A stretch of 64,000 nucleotides of DNA from Schoenobius gigantellus (Eukaryota > Arthropoda > Insecta > Lepidoptera > Crambidae): NCBI GenBank assembly GCA_963935595.1, contig OZ012544.1, forward strand, positions 24,523,929 to 24,587,928, given 5' to 3'. The notes beneath the pieces are model-generated. The model was not told where the DNA came from, made no database searches, and saw nothing but the letters and a program-made list of their open reading frames with translations. This document shows positions 11,965-22,890 of the stretch, one piece after another. Each line of letters starts with the position of its first letter. The first letter of the stretch is position 1. The translations under genes and the position numbers were made by a program.

Positions 11965-13556
11965 TCTATTTTTTGTTAAAAAAAATTATTCTAAAATATT
12001 GCTCAATTGTACGTTTATACTTTTAAAATAATTATTAACCATAAAAATGTGAAAGTTCTTTTCGTTATTCGGTATCAAATATTCTGACTGTAAAGTATGA
12101 TATTATCTGTGCTGATACCTATTACTGTACTGCATACATCACTAAACGGGTAGATTTTAAAGCAACATTTGTAACGCCATCTTGCGCTTAGTAGTTGGTA
12201 CTTAATAGTTGGCGTTTGCTTATTTAAGGAATCAATTGATTATGGGCTGTTTTTATATTGTAATAAGATTGAATTTGAATTGATTAATTTCGGGACATAA
12301 GTCAGTCTATTTGATATTCTATTTGACCAATTACAGCTCGGTATTTTGCATTAGGTGTTGAGTTTGGCGACGCCGGTTTTCATACTAATAAGTCATCATG
12401 CGACTTCTACTGTTTTTTCTGTTCTGTGTTTAGAGGTCAATAACCTACATATTATTATTTTAATTTTAAAATATGTAGCTTTATTCACTTACCTTTGAAG
12501 TTTCCAACCACGGATTTCGGCACTGGTGTACTTTAAATGGGTAAGTAATCAGATAACCAGATTCCATAAAAATGTCAAAAATAGGAAGTTTATCCGATTG
12601 ACCTTGCACAAAACCGATTTCTAGTTTATTACTCATTGCTCAAACTGTACTGAACCTCTTGAATACTACTACCACTATTACATAAAAAAAAAACAATATA
12701 GGTATGTAATTTCGCATGAAACGCTGCGCGCGGCTACTAGTCGAAAACTCGGGAGTCATAGCACCGATGCGGAGTCTGCCTAGAACGTGTCGTGTGACGT
12801 CACACGCCTGCCAGGCGGCCGCTTGACGGAGCAATCTGTTTTTTCGTTATAATTTCGTCAATTTTCATCGTAGAAAAAAAAGTTTGGTACCATTTATATT
12901 GTTTTTTAATTGTCTACAAAGCTACATTTATAGTTACGGATCCTCATTAAAGCGTTAGATCTGGCGCTGAAAGCGCTAAGTTGGCAGCACTGGTTGTTAT
13001 CCATTTGACGCGGGAAACATGTTGTGGCCTACGCACACAATACATACCTACTTACCTGAGAACATAGAAGATATAATAGTACTACGTACAGAACGGCCAC
13101 TCACCTCCCCGCACTCATTTCAAATACTTCACCCCACCCGACACTTCGTTGTACTGTTCTGTGCCTCTAAAGTTATGTCACTAAGTTATAAACTAGTATT
13201 TACCTTTGAGTATTTCTTTGGTTCTTATTTATGTTTAAAACATTCAAATAGATATTTTTTGATGTAGGTAGTATAGGTTGGTATTCTGAAAATGAGTAGG
13301 TAGGTCTATTTCGTAATCAAGAACGAATGAACACAGGGCTGTCTTCAGGATCGCAACGTGACAGTTTTGGGCGGTCTGGATTTCATAGTATGGTGGTGAT
13401 GTTATGATCGAAACACACAATGAGGGTTCAGGGTGGCGCGGAATATATTCTTTATTTACACTATGAGCGTGCGCTCCCTTTTGATTTTCTCTTTTAAAAC
13501 ACACATTTTCTATTATTCCTGATACCTAAACCTATCCTATCCGTACCCGCGGCCGT
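11965..13556. other. Intergenic stretch, no gene recognised
   Basis: No supported gene. It contains a 36-bp segment (12399-12434) that is the reverse complement of 10036-10072 with one indel, and a hAT-like end TTGGCAGCACTG at 12981-12992. The rest is A+T-rich, with a GC-richer patch at 12720-12830. Confidence 0.4.
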
Positions 13557-13654
13557 ACCGCCTAACTCAAAGCGAACACTCGCTATCGTTATCGTGACAT
13601 TACAACAATAGTTTTAATGTCACAGGTGATATTTAAACTGTTGTTCTAATGTCA
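13557..13654. repeat. Left half of an inverted-repeat element (target of the R1-like LINE)
   Basis: Bases 13557-13608 are the reverse complement of 18040-18091 with about 6 differences in 52. The halves contain CGCTATCG and GTCACGA-type words. The element is split by the R1-like LINE, whose target duplication TGTTGTTCTAATGTCA lies at 13639-13654. Confidence 0.65.
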
Positions 13655-14660
13655 TGGAGGTCGTCAGCCATCTCGCCGTCCTATCGCAACAGCAACGGGC
13701 GGAGATAGTGTCTCTGCGCACTACGGTTTCGGAGAGGGAGGACGCTTGGCAGCGCGATCGTCACCGTGCCGCCAGGGCGGAAGCGGAAGCCATGACAGCC
13801 CGGGAGGAGACCACCAGGATTGCTGCGAGTGCGGCGACGTCGACGGCGAGGGTGGCCCCCGCGGGTGCTCCGACCTCGTATGCCGACATGCTGAGGCCGA
13901 GGCCGTCTGGCGGACCGGTGCTGGCGTTGTACCCCGGCGAAGGGTCGGCACTCAAAACGTCTGACGAATTAAAACTTGCAGTCAAGTCCTCCATCGCCCC
14001 CGCCAAACTGAACATCAAGGTAGATAGGGTGAGGCGCGTGGGAAACGCGGGCGTGGTCATTCAGACTCGCACGCCGGAAGACCTCAATAGATTAAAGGCG
14101 GCCCTCCCATCGTCCATCAAGGCAAGTGAGGTCAGAGGTAGGCAACCCCTAGTTGTTATCAGGGACCTAGACGGTAAGGAGCCACCGCTAAAGGAGACCA
14201 TACAGCAAATATATGAACAGATTTTGCAGACGACACCACCTGGACATGCGACAAAATGCTAACGAACTGTAGACTTGCTTTTAGGAAGGGCCGCCTCGGC
14301 TCATCTCAGTCGGCGATGATAATTGCCTGCTCGTCTGAATTACGGAGGGCCCTTGTTAATAAAGGCCGGCTGTACATCGGGTGGGATTCGTGTAGGGTCG
14401 AAGACTTCACCACAGCCATCTGGTGTAACAAATGTTGTCTCTACGGTCACAATGAGAAGCGGTGTCGCCAGGAATCCATCACCTGCACGAAGTGTGGTGT
14501 GTTGGGACACAAGGCTGAAGAATGCAAGCTGGAGCAGCCTAGATGCGCCACCTGTCACCGATTCGGCCAAAAGAACGCAGAAACACATGAAACAGGTGCA
14601 CGCGACTGTCCGGCGCGTGTACATGCTGAGCGACGAATGGTGGAGACAACATCATATTAA
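13654..14660 (+). pseudogene. R1-like ORF1 (gag-like, CCHC zinc knuckles), frameshifted
   Basis: The first part (13654-14262) has a Gln/Arg-rich, probably coiled N-terminus and an Ala-rich linker, then the conserved gag-like region (residues about 105-200). A one-base shift near 14215-14225 moves the frame to the one ending at 14660, which carries three Cys-His knuckles: CNKCCLYGHNEKRC, CTKCGVLGHKAEEC and a variant CATCHRFGQKNAETH. ORF1 proteins of this clade bind the element RNA and form particles. The stop codon is one base before the ORF2 ATG. The ATG used straddles the insertion junction, so the true N-terminus is probably lost. Confidence 0.8.
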
Positions 14661-17600
14661 TATGGCTTCGTCTAACAAAATTACAGTCGGCCAAATAAAT
14701 CTGGCGGGGGCGCGACTTGCCACGATCGAGCTTCCCCTAGTAGCAGAAGACCTGGGGCTAGACGTCGTTCTCGCTCAAGAGCATTACCCTAGTGCCCAGA
14801 GAGACGCTACCGCTAGCAGATTTCTGCACAGCGGTACGAACGCCAAGGCAAGTATCTATGTTCGCCGCATGGACCTCCCATGTGCCTTCTTAGAACATCT
14901 GTCGACCACACACTGCGCAGTGTGTCATGTGCTTTGCGACGAAGAAGGTTTTTACATGGTGTCCGCGTACTTTCAGTACAGCGATGACATAGACTTTCAC
15001 CTTCAACATCTCGGCGTTGTCCTCGATTCCCTTCGCGGGAAGAGAGTGATCATAGGGGTTGACTCCAACGCGCACTCGCCGATGTGGTACTGCCAACCGC
15101 GGCAGTATGTCGGGCGCGGGCCAGACGTCACGCTTCGTCGTGAGCGCATGGAAGCGTTTATCCTGACTCGATCACTCAGGTTGGTTAATGCCGAAGGCGA
15201 ACCACCTACATTTGCTACGGCGAATGGGGCGTCCAACATCGACCTCACACTAACGACAAGAGGCATCCCAGTGATGGGATGGCGAGTGCTGCCAGATAGA
15301 ATCGAAAGCGACCACCGACTCATCATCTTTGAGGTGGCAAGTCGACCCACTCCTCGCGCAGAGCCGCAGGGGGAGGAGCCGATGAAGCTTCGGGACCGTG
15401 GGGTTAATTGGACCCTCTTTGAGCGTCGGATCCAGGGACGGGTAGGCAAAATAAGGTGGAACCGGTCCGCTCAGGAAGTCTGTGCTCAGTTCACCGATAT
15501 GGTAGGGAGCACCGCGAAGCAGACCCTGGGTGTCGTGCGTACGAAGTCGCTCGGGCACGAGTGGTGGACCCCATCTCTCGATGAGCTGCGTAGGCGCAAC
15601 AACCTTTTGCGTCGGACCTGGCAGTCGACTCGCCGGGCCGGGGGGCTCGTCGAGGCCGAGGCCAGGGACCGGTTCCATGCGCATAGGCGAAAATACAGGG
15701 GGGCCATGGAAGAAGCGCAACTTTTGCATTTTCAAAAGATCGCTAATTCCGGAAACCTGGACCCTTGGGGACAGGCCTACCGAGTCGCGTGTGGGAGGCA
15801 TAGACCTCCCCTTAACGTAATTAATGGCACTAGTTTTGCCCAAGGCTATGCTGGAAGCGTGGACGAGGCCATGCACAGCCTAATGCACGCTCTTTGTCCG
15901 GACGACCATCTTTCCAGGGACACTGTTCACCACAGGCAAGTGCGTCTAATGGCCTCCATGTCACCTCCAGGAGAAGATGCGCCTCCTCCAAGTGATTCAG
16001 TTGTGGGAGACATAGTGAAGGCTCTGCCTAACACGGCACCGGCAATCGATGGGTTAAGTGCTAACATCATCAAGCACACTTGGAGGGCTGCGTCCGCGGA
16101 GCTCTCTGAGATGTATAGGCGATGCGTTCTGGAGGGCTGCTTCCCGGACGTCTGGAAGGTCGGTAAGTTGATTGTCATCCCGAAAGGGAATGGCAAGCCT
16201 CTTACCGATCCGAAAGCTTACCGGCCAATCACTTTGCTCTCTATCCTTGGCAAAATTTTGGAGCGCTTAATCCTGAGGTGCGCCCCGCAAATCACCCAAG
16301 CGCTGTCGGACTGCCAGCACGGGTTCACTCGAGGCCGGTCGACGGTCTCTGCCCTTGACACCATCTTTAGGGCAGCGCGAGAGAGCTCATCGAAGTATTG
16401 TCAGGCGATATTTTTGGATATCTCTGGAGCCTTCGACAATGCATGGTGGCCGATGATCTTGCTCAAGGCGAAACGGGGGGGTTGTCCGCCAAACATCTTT
16501 AGAATGTTGGTGGACTACTTCACGGGACGCTCCGTGAGCATGTTCGTCGGCAGCCGGCGAGTGTCGAAGGCGGCAACAATGGGTTGCCCGCAAGGCTCAG
16601 TGCTGGGACCCACGTTGTGGAACATACTGATGGACGATTTGTTTCGGCTACCACTCCCGGGGGGGGTTAGCATCGTAGGCTATGCCGACGATGTGACGCT
16701 CCTGATTGAGTCAAATTCCCGGGCGGGCATAGAGGCTTCGGCCTCTATGGTTTTGCAGCTCGTCGGTGACTGGGGGGCCCGTAATCGACTGGAATTTTCT
16801 CCTGCCAAGTCTGCAACTATGACGATCAGGGGAAAATTCCAGAGGCCACCCGTCATCAGATTCGGTGGGACCTCAATCAGGAGCGTCGCGTCGACTACGG
16901 TGTTAGGAGTGGTGGTCGATACGACTCTGTCGTTCTCGCAACATGCGAGTTCGATTGGGGAGAGGGCGGCAAATTGCTTCGGCAAAATGTCGAGGGTGTC
17001 GGCTACGTCCTGGGGTATCAGGTACCGTGCCCTTAAGGTACTGTACAGGGGGACGTATGTTGCCACAGTCACCTACGCCGCTGCGTGTTGGTTTGAACGT
17101 GGGTCCCTCCACGTTGTGCGATCTGCGCTTCAGCGCACCCAGAGACCCGCTTTGATCCTTCTGACCAAGGCGTATCGCTCGACCAGCTCTGCCGCCTTAC
17201 CGGTGTTGGCCGGTGTTCTACCGGCCGACCTCGAGGTAATCCGGGCGGGCAGACTAGGTAGGGCGCGCGAGTCCGGGAGTTCCAAGGAGGAGATGCGCAG
17301 GGTGAAACTCACAACATCTGAGTCAGTGCTACGCACATGGCAGGAACGCTGGGACGCATCAGACAAGGGGAGGGAGACATATCGCTTCTTCCCGGACGTG
17401 GCGGATCGACTCAGGTTTACCTGGGTCGAACCGGACTACGAAGTCTCACAGCTGTTATCGGGGCATGGCTGTTTCAATGGTAGGCTTTTTAGCATGAAGT
17501 TGGTGGACAGCAGTGGGTGCTATTGCGGCGAGTGCGAGGTCGAAGACCTGCATCACGCCCTGTGGGAGTGCAATTTGTATAGGGATGCGCGTAGGGACTT

Positions 17601-18037
17601 ACTAGATAAGGTGAAGGCGCTCGAGGTTGGTCCGATTTACTATCGCGATCTCGTGGGGACGGAGGCGAATTTCCTGAGGCTACGGGACTTCGCGCATCGG
17701 TGGCATAAGATCAGGAGTGGGCTGGAGAGGTGAAGAGCGAAGAGGGCATCCGCCTGAAGAAAGAAGAGGAGACATACGGCAGACGAAGCCAGCGGTACCA
17801 CAACAGTGGGCACACGGCGACCTGGTGGTGGACACCGAAGGCGTAACGTGTGTTGTCCGACCCGGATGGGGAGAAGGACACAGGGACATACAGGAGACAG
17901 ATTTAAATAACTTGTAGGGAGTCAAGAAGTGTGCGCGGCTGGAGTGCGATTACGCAGGTTCCGCGCACATCTCCCGTCGTTTCGGCCCGTATAACCAGGA
18001 TTGGTTGAGTAGGGCCATGGGTTGGTGGAGGGTGTAT
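13655..18037 (+). mobile_element. R1-clade-like non-LTR retrotransposon, 5'-truncated
   Basis: The element carries ORF1 with zinc knuckles and ORF2 with apurinic endonuclease and reverse transcriptase domains. It is flanked by a 16-bp direct repeat TGTTGTTCTAATGTCA (13639-13654 and 18038-18053). The left junction falls at the ORF1 start, so the 5' UTR and probably the ORF1 N-terminus are missing. There is no poly(A) tail at the 3' junction, as in several R1-clade elements. The host site is the palindromic element at 13557/18091. GC content is much higher than in the surroundings, as often for R1-clade elements. Confidence 0.85.
14662..17733 (+). CDS. R1-like ORF2: endonuclease and reverse transcriptase, intact
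   Basis: From the ATG at 14662 (TAATATG, right after the ORF1 stop) the frame runs 1023 codons without a stop. Residues about 1-220 form the APE-type endonuclease with AQEHY, GVDSNAHSP and SDHRLI motifs. The RT covers about 430-720, with YRPITLLSILGKILE, QHGFTRGRST, FLDISGAFDNAWW, GCPQGSVLGPTLWN and the catalytic GYADDVTLL (D675/D676). The C-terminus has a zinc-finger-like CYCGECEVEDLHHALWEC. The frame could extend upstream to 14323, but that overlaps ORF1 and is unlikely to be used. Every core catalytic motif I expect is present, so this copy is young or was recently active. Confidence 0.9.
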   Translation: MASSNKITVGQINLAGARLATIELPLVAEDLGLDVVLAQEHYPSAQRDATASRFLHSGTNAKASIYVRRMDLPCAFLEHLSTTHCAVCHVLCDEEGFYMVSAYFQYSDDIDFHLQHLGVVLDSLRGKRVIIGVDSNAHSPMWYCQPRQYVGRGPDVTLRRERMEAFILTRSLRLVNAEGEPPTFATANGASNIDLTLTTRGIPVMGWRVLPDRIESDHRLIIFEVASRPTPRAEPQGEEPMKLRDRGVNWTLFERRIQGRVGKIRWNRSAQEVCAQFTDMVGSTAKQTLGVVRTKSLGHEWWTPSLDELRRRNNLLRRTWQSTRRAGGLVEAEARDRFHAHRRKYRGAMEEAQLLHFQKIANSGNLDPWGQAYRVACGRHRPPLNVINGTSFAQGYAGSVDEAMHSLMHALCPDDHLSRDTVHHRQVRLMASMSPPGEDAPPPSDSVVGDIVKALPNTAPAIDGLSANIIKHTWRAASAELSEMYRRCVLEGCFPDVWKVGKLIVIPKGNGKPLTDPKAYRPITLLSILGKILERLILRCAPQITQALSDCQHGFTRGRSTVSALDTIFRAARESSSKYCQAIFLDISGAFDNAWWPMILLKAKRGGCPPNIFRMLVDYFTGRSVSMFVGSRRVSKAATMGCPQGSVLGPTLWNILMDDLFRLPLPGGVSIVGYADDVTLLIESNSRAGIEASASMVLQLVGDWGARNRLEFSPAKSATMTIRGKFQRPPVIRFGGTSIRSVASTTVLGVVVDTTLSFSQHASSIGERAANCFGKMSRVSATSWGIRYRALKVLYRGTYVATVTYAAACWFERGSLHVVRSALQRTQRPALILLTKAYRSTSSAALPVLAGVLPADLEVIRAGRLGRARESGSSKEEMRRVKLTTSESVLRTWQERWDASDKGRETYRFFPDVADRLRFTWVEPDYEVSQLLSGHGCFNGRLFSMKLVDSSGCYCGECEVEDLHHALWECNLYRDARRDLLDKVKALEVGPIYYRDLVGTEANFLRLRDFAHRWHKIRSGLER

Positions 18038-18091
18038 TGTTGTTCTAATGTCACGAAAGCGATAGCGAGTGATCGCTATGAGTTAGGCAGT
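18038..18091. repeat. Right half of the inverted-repeat element and target duplication
   Basis: This is the counterpart of 13557-13654. It starts with the duplicated target TGTTGTTCTAATGTCA and continues with GAAAGCGATAGCGAGTGATC, the inverted partner of the left half. Confidence 0.65.
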
Positions 18092-18879
18092 AGCCCCCCT
18101 GGACTGCTGAGATGATTTTGAGTGTAACATATGTCCTGGGGCCTTATTCTGCTAGCGTTAATGCATTTGTGGCGTGTCGATAACGCTTCAATAGCATCGC
18201 TTTTTGAGACAGTTATTGTTGGTAAACCGAATACTAACTAAAACATTTGTAACTATTGACTTATCAAGAAATTGTAGCACAAATAAATTGTAGCAGAAAA
18301 TGCGCATAAAAGCGACAAAAGCAGTGTTATTGAAACGCTATCACGACGCGACAACGACGTTAAGATTAGCGGAATTAGGGCCCTGGTCGTTGGTTTTAGT
18401 TGATTTGTTTATTGAAAAATTTATAAGTTTTGGCCTTGGTGCCCGTTTTGTGTAGGCGACAGGCTGGAGTACTGTATGGCCCATACTGCCAGATGTGGCT
18501 TTGAGTGTAAAACCTAGTTTTAACAGTGTTACCTATAGCTCTGCTAGACCCCTTTTGGGATTATAAGCGTGATTTTATGCATATATGTATGTAAACCTAT
18601 CTATGAATGTTACCGTCACAAAGAATGTTTCCATTTTTCAATCTGGGCGTGCAGCTTATGGCGATGAAGCCGTAGGTTAGGTGCAAGTAAAGAAAACTGG
18701 CCACATTGTGCACTGTTAAAGCCAGAATAACGTCAGAACACAAATAGATTCACTATATCATTATACGGTCTAACATTGCATGGACTTATACAACGGTTAG
18801 TCTCTCTCTACTCGTTTACTGTAGGTAGGATACAAGTCTCCCTGCCAGCCACAAAGAGAGTTTTGTTTTTTTTTCATTG
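18092..18879. other. Intergenic stretch, no gene recognised
   Basis: No open frame with a known motif. The composition changes around 18420-18560, which looks like a separate repeat fragment, but no termini are visible. Confidence 0.35.
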
Positions 18880-19215
18880 ATTGTAGCACTAAACAAGAAA
18901 ACATTGAACCTTACTTAAAAGAATAATTTATTGCACATGTAACGGGATATAAATAAAAAGTAAACGTTGTAGAATCACACTGATTTAATTTCGATCTACA
19001 ATCGAGCAGAGTTCCGTCTTAGAAACAGTAAAACAGAGAAGTGATCTAAATATGAGATGGCGCGGCATTTTATAGTTTCTCCGGTAGTAAGGCGCTGGCT
19101 CGGCTTTGCTCTGATTTGCTGGCTTTGGCTGGCACCTGGCTGCACGTGCTTGGCTCTGATTGGCTGGCTTCGGCTGGCTTGTGATTGGCTGAGGCGGTGT
19201 GGCGCGTAACACACA
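18880..19215 (-). promoter_or_regulatory. LTR-like promoter module (CCAAT boxes, TATA box, polyA signal)
   Basis: On the minus strand two exact CCAAT boxes (19184-19188 and 19159-19163) lie in degenerate repeats of about 45 bp rich in AGCCAGCC. They are followed by CTATAAAATG (TATA at 19068-19074) and, about 140 nt on, AATAAA (18932-18927). This order is that of a U3-R-U5 LTR and suggests a solo LTR starting near TGTGTTACGCGCC. No target duplication was found, so a stand-alone Pol II promoter is also possible. Confidence 0.4.
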
Positions 19216-19292
19216 CAAAGATATAGAAACAGAAATTTTTCAAAAACAAGACAGATGTTCAGCACAGGCAGCCTTATCTATACTAATACTAA

Positions 19293-19497
19293 TCTATACT
19301 AATGTTATAAAGAGGAAAGATTTGATTGTTTGTTTGTATTGAATAGGCTTCGAAACTACTGAACCGATTTTGATGAAAGTTGGTATAGGGATTGTTCGAG
19401 ACCAGGGGAAGGACATAGGGTATTTTTCCTACGGGAAAATATAAAATTCCCACGGGAAAACAAAAATAACGCGGGCGAAGCTATGAGCGGAAAGCTA
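19293..19497 (+). mobile_element. Short non-autonomous Helitron-like element, copy 1
   Basis: It starts TCTATACTAATGTTATAAAG after an A and ends near GAGCGGAAAGCTA. The interior carries GAACCGATTTTGATGAAAG and paired CCCACGGGAAAA words. A second, better preserved copy lies inverted at 63485-63684. TC at the 5' end, a CTA(G) 3' end and no target duplication fit Helitrons. The last G of CTAG is changed here. Confidence 0.65.
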
Positions 19498-19799
19498 TTG
19501 CTAATAAGCAATCTCTTCCAGGCAACCTTGGACCAGGGAAATACATAAAGGAAATTAAAAAAAACACCATAATCTATTATGTAAGTTGGGTAAAGGATAC
19601 AAAAACAACTGTTGTCGAAATTTCTAGATCGCATTAACAAAACAAGCCGAACGTTTTGTAACTAAAAATTCAACATGGCTGAACGGTGCATTAGGTTCGA
19701 ATAGGTAACGCATATGTGCAAGAATTGAGAGACGAAGGCGGGTTGGAAAAAGCTTCGATTGTTGCCATAATGCAAGCTTTAATACAAACGAGAAAAAGG
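19498..19799. other. Intergenic stretch, no gene recognised
   Basis: A+T-rich. Low-quality reading frames may belong to the decayed gene that follows, but nothing certain is visible. Confidence 0.3.
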
Positions 19800-19819
19800 T
19801 GATGAAGAAAAAATATTTC

Positions 19820-20180
19820 ATGAAACCATCAATATGAAAAGTTTCTCTGCAAATGAAGCTTTGGCCCTCTATGGGGATTTGGATCTGTCAAAAGCTAGTA
19901 CACATTTTTAAGATTTAAAATTCATAGAAAAGAACTCAGTTATGTGTCCGTCATTATTATAACATATCGAGTATATGACGCAAAAAAAACGTACTATCTG
20001 CCTGCTTCGAGTATTGAAGTAACAGACACAAGTGCTAAAGTAAAGCTACAAGATTTGCTGGATCATACTATTGGCCGTGTTTTGATGATAAAAGGTGTTT
20101 ACAGACCTTCTCAAATACGTCTCAGGTTAAGCAAATGGGGATGTGTTGGTTCATCGGGGCAAAGTGAATACAAACAATGA
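19820..20180 (+). pseudogene. Decayed coding fragment of unknown family
   Basis: A frame around 19834-19900 reads MKSFSANEALALYGDLDLSK, and a second frame (19944-20180) holds TSAKVKLQDLLDHTIGRVL. The two look like adjacent pieces of one protein separated by stops and a frameshift. The Leu-rich LQDLLDHT region reminds me of uncharacterised, probably transposon-associated invertebrate proteins, but I cannot name the family. I claim no function. Confidence 0.35.
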
Positions 20181-21605
20181 TAAACTTTGAGGTAATATTA
20201 TATTTAACTTTATAAATTTTGATGGAAGCATGTCTCCTGAATAAACAGACCTGAATAAAAGATTCTTGTAGGTCCATGCTCTTATAGTGTATTTTAGTCA
20301 ACTATCACGTCATTTAGTGATATAATAACAATATTATATCATTATTTCCTTTATAATCACCTTCATATTCTCGTAATAAGCAAACAATGAAACGGAAAAA
20401 GTAATTTTGTATGGAAAAGCAGCGATTTTTTATTTTGTATGTTTTTATGTGTAATAATAAATTAAATATATAAAGATTTTAGTATCATTTAATAGCTTAT
20501 GTATTGGAGATCCTGTATGCAAAATTGTATCCGTAGATGTAGTAGAAAAAAATTTGCAGATTTTTGAAACGCAACTTATGCTTTCATCCCATAGTGCGGT
20601 GCGCGGCGGCGGCGGATAGTGTCGACTGACGTCACAGCCTGTCCGTAGGCAATTTTGGACCGATTTTGGTGATTTAAAAAAACATCTTTATTGTGATACA
20701 ATAAGGAATGTTAATATGTATGTTGTATTATGAAAAGCCATACCATTACTGGATCTCATTGGCCTAAAGCGCGTTTTAGCGCGTAGCGCTAAATCTGGCG
20801 CGTTAATTAAAAACAATAAAAACTATTCAAGATCAACCAACTACTTCGGCCGGAGCAACTGTAAAACACGTTGAAGTTGAGGAAGACGATGAATCGGAAG
20901 ACGCAATGTTGATTTTACCATGATTGGTTGTTAATTATTTAAAATTTTTAGTAGGTACCTACTGTTTTTGACATTTAATTTGTTGTTTAATTGTATTTTC
21001 ACAAATAAAACTATTTCTTATTTTATTGTTTCTTAATTTTCTTATGTACCTGCCTACTTAGTTGGTTTTACGTACATAATCACTGATTCGCGCCAATTAG
21101 AGCGTATTTTAGTCGTAGATGCCATTTAGCGCGTTTTTAGCGCGTTTTCGACGTGAGGAAAGCGCGTTTTTGCCAAAAGGAGTTGGCAGCACTGATAACA
21201 ACCCCCGCGTTCGCCTGCGGGGAGGGGAAGCTAAGCATTTTTTGTTAGAGCTCACTAGAGAAACACGTGTCGTTTGTGCACGTATCGCTTGCAGTTTGTA
21301 ACAGTTCTCTTTGGTTTCTTTTGTGATGGAGTGGAATAAAGACAATATTTTGTTAATACAACTTACAAAACATTTTTAATACCGAACCTAGGTAACATCA
21401 ATTTATTGTTCTTTATAAATATTAATGAACGTGAATGTAGATAGGGTAGAACTCGGAATCTATTCCTATTTCTTCTTTAGAGAACTAAATCCACTATTGA
21501 CAGAACAGCAGCCACATCTTTGTCGAAGCTCATTTTTGAAACAAAAGCATTTTAAAAACAGACGCCATGTTTTGTTAGAAAATGGGCGCAGCGGACTGGC
21601 TGTTT
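20181..21605. other. Intergenic stretch with GCGC-rich repeat fragments
   Basis: No gene. 20590-20640 and 20765-20805 are GC-rich with AGCGCTAAATCTGGCGCG. 21120-21194 has GCGCGTTTT words and ends in the hAT-like terminus TTGGCAGCACTG, also found at 12981. Confidence 0.35.
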
Positions 21606-21606
21606 T

Positions 21607-21840
21607 TAACCGACTTCGAAGAAAAAAGGAGGTTACTCAATTCGACCGTATACAACATGTCCCAAAATTCAACGATAAGATGGTAGGCCTGCTCATGACT
21701 CCTCGAGAAAAAAATAGAAAAAAAATATTTCTGAATTTTTTTTGAATGTACAAAAAAAAATTTGAATCCTTTGAAATTTGACACCTCTTAAGATATTTTT
21801 AACTACCATGACCACAATTTTTTAAATATATATTTTTTTT
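21607..21840 (+). repeat. Fragment of the ACCGACTTC inverted-repeat family
   Basis: Starts AACCGACTTCGAAGAAAAAA and then GGAGGTTACTCAATTCG, like the left end of the element at 11251. No matching right end was found, so it is truncated. Confidence 0.5.
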
Positions 21841-22890
21841 TGTATTAGCAACCTAAGCAGTACGGCTATCCACCATTTGCTAACATATTTTGATCTTAGA
21901 TCATTTAACCTGAATGCTCTAAGATTTTGATAGAAAATTGGCGCTTTAGACAATACTTATTAGTTTGTGGTCTGTACCTATAATTTGTCTGTGGTAAAAA
22001 AGTCAAAACAAAACAATATTTGAATGCTTTTGAATGTCTACATTTGGCATGGAATTATTACTTAAACAGGAATGAGCTCTTCAACATATTGTTGTTCAAA
22101 TTTAGACTTTATTTCTATGGGAATAAAGACTAAACACTTGAAAGTGCAAAAGCGTGCCGAGAGAGATAGCAATAACTGTACCTTTTATCCCTTACCCACA
22201 GTGTTGTAGTTATGAAACAACTATTGGTAGATGAAGATTTTATATTATTGTTTATTTTAATTACTTTTAACGCCCAAAATACCTAAATTGTTTTTTTTTT
22301 GTAATAATTATAACATAAAATAAATTAAATTATCATGTTAGCCTACTATTAATAATTATAACATTATGATTTTACGTCCTGGAAATATTCTAGTGGTAGT
22401 ATTCAAAAAATATTTAATTGCAACAACGATTCTTTGTCAATGTCAGTAATTTTCGTTGTCATTGTAGTAGGGTGACTACACGGTATGTACTTAACATAAA
22501 TATTATCGCAATTTTTATCATTTTTTAATAAAAGTAATTTATATTAGTTATTTTATGTTTAGCTTACACGATGCGATGTTTAGTTGTTAGAAAAAAGAAT
22601 TGGCATTAACATTCTCTTCAAGATATTGGCGAAACCACAAAAGTTTTAATATTGTTGAAACAATTCGACTCACACGTGTTTTTAATTCTTTTCTTCTTAA
22701 AATATTACTCATTCTTTTACTAGGTATGTATATCACAGAGAGATTTTAGTGTTGACTCATTTTTGACAAGTTGACATATTTGATTATCTGTTAAGTGGCG
22801 GTGGGTTCAACATAATAGTATACCGATTGGAAAGTCCCATCTATTGAAAGACAATCATTGACATTCATTATTTTTTAAATAATTATTATA
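21841..22890. other. Intergenic stretch, no gene recognised
   Basis: Strongly A+T-rich and non-coding on both strands. No terminal repeats were seen. Confidence 0.3.

Noticed and set aside
11239..11975. TCTATTTTTT on both sides of the ACCGACTTC element as a target duplication
   Set aside because: The T runs are probably part of the element ends, and the left copy is separated from the terminal repeat by two bases.
13721..17366. Many long frames opposite or shifted to the R1-like ORF2
   Set aside because: They are shadows created by the GC-rich coding sequence and have no independent motifs.
21425..21745. Frame of 106 codons starting MNVNVDRVELGIY
   Set aside because: It runs through the ACCGACTTC repeat fragment and has no recognisable domain.
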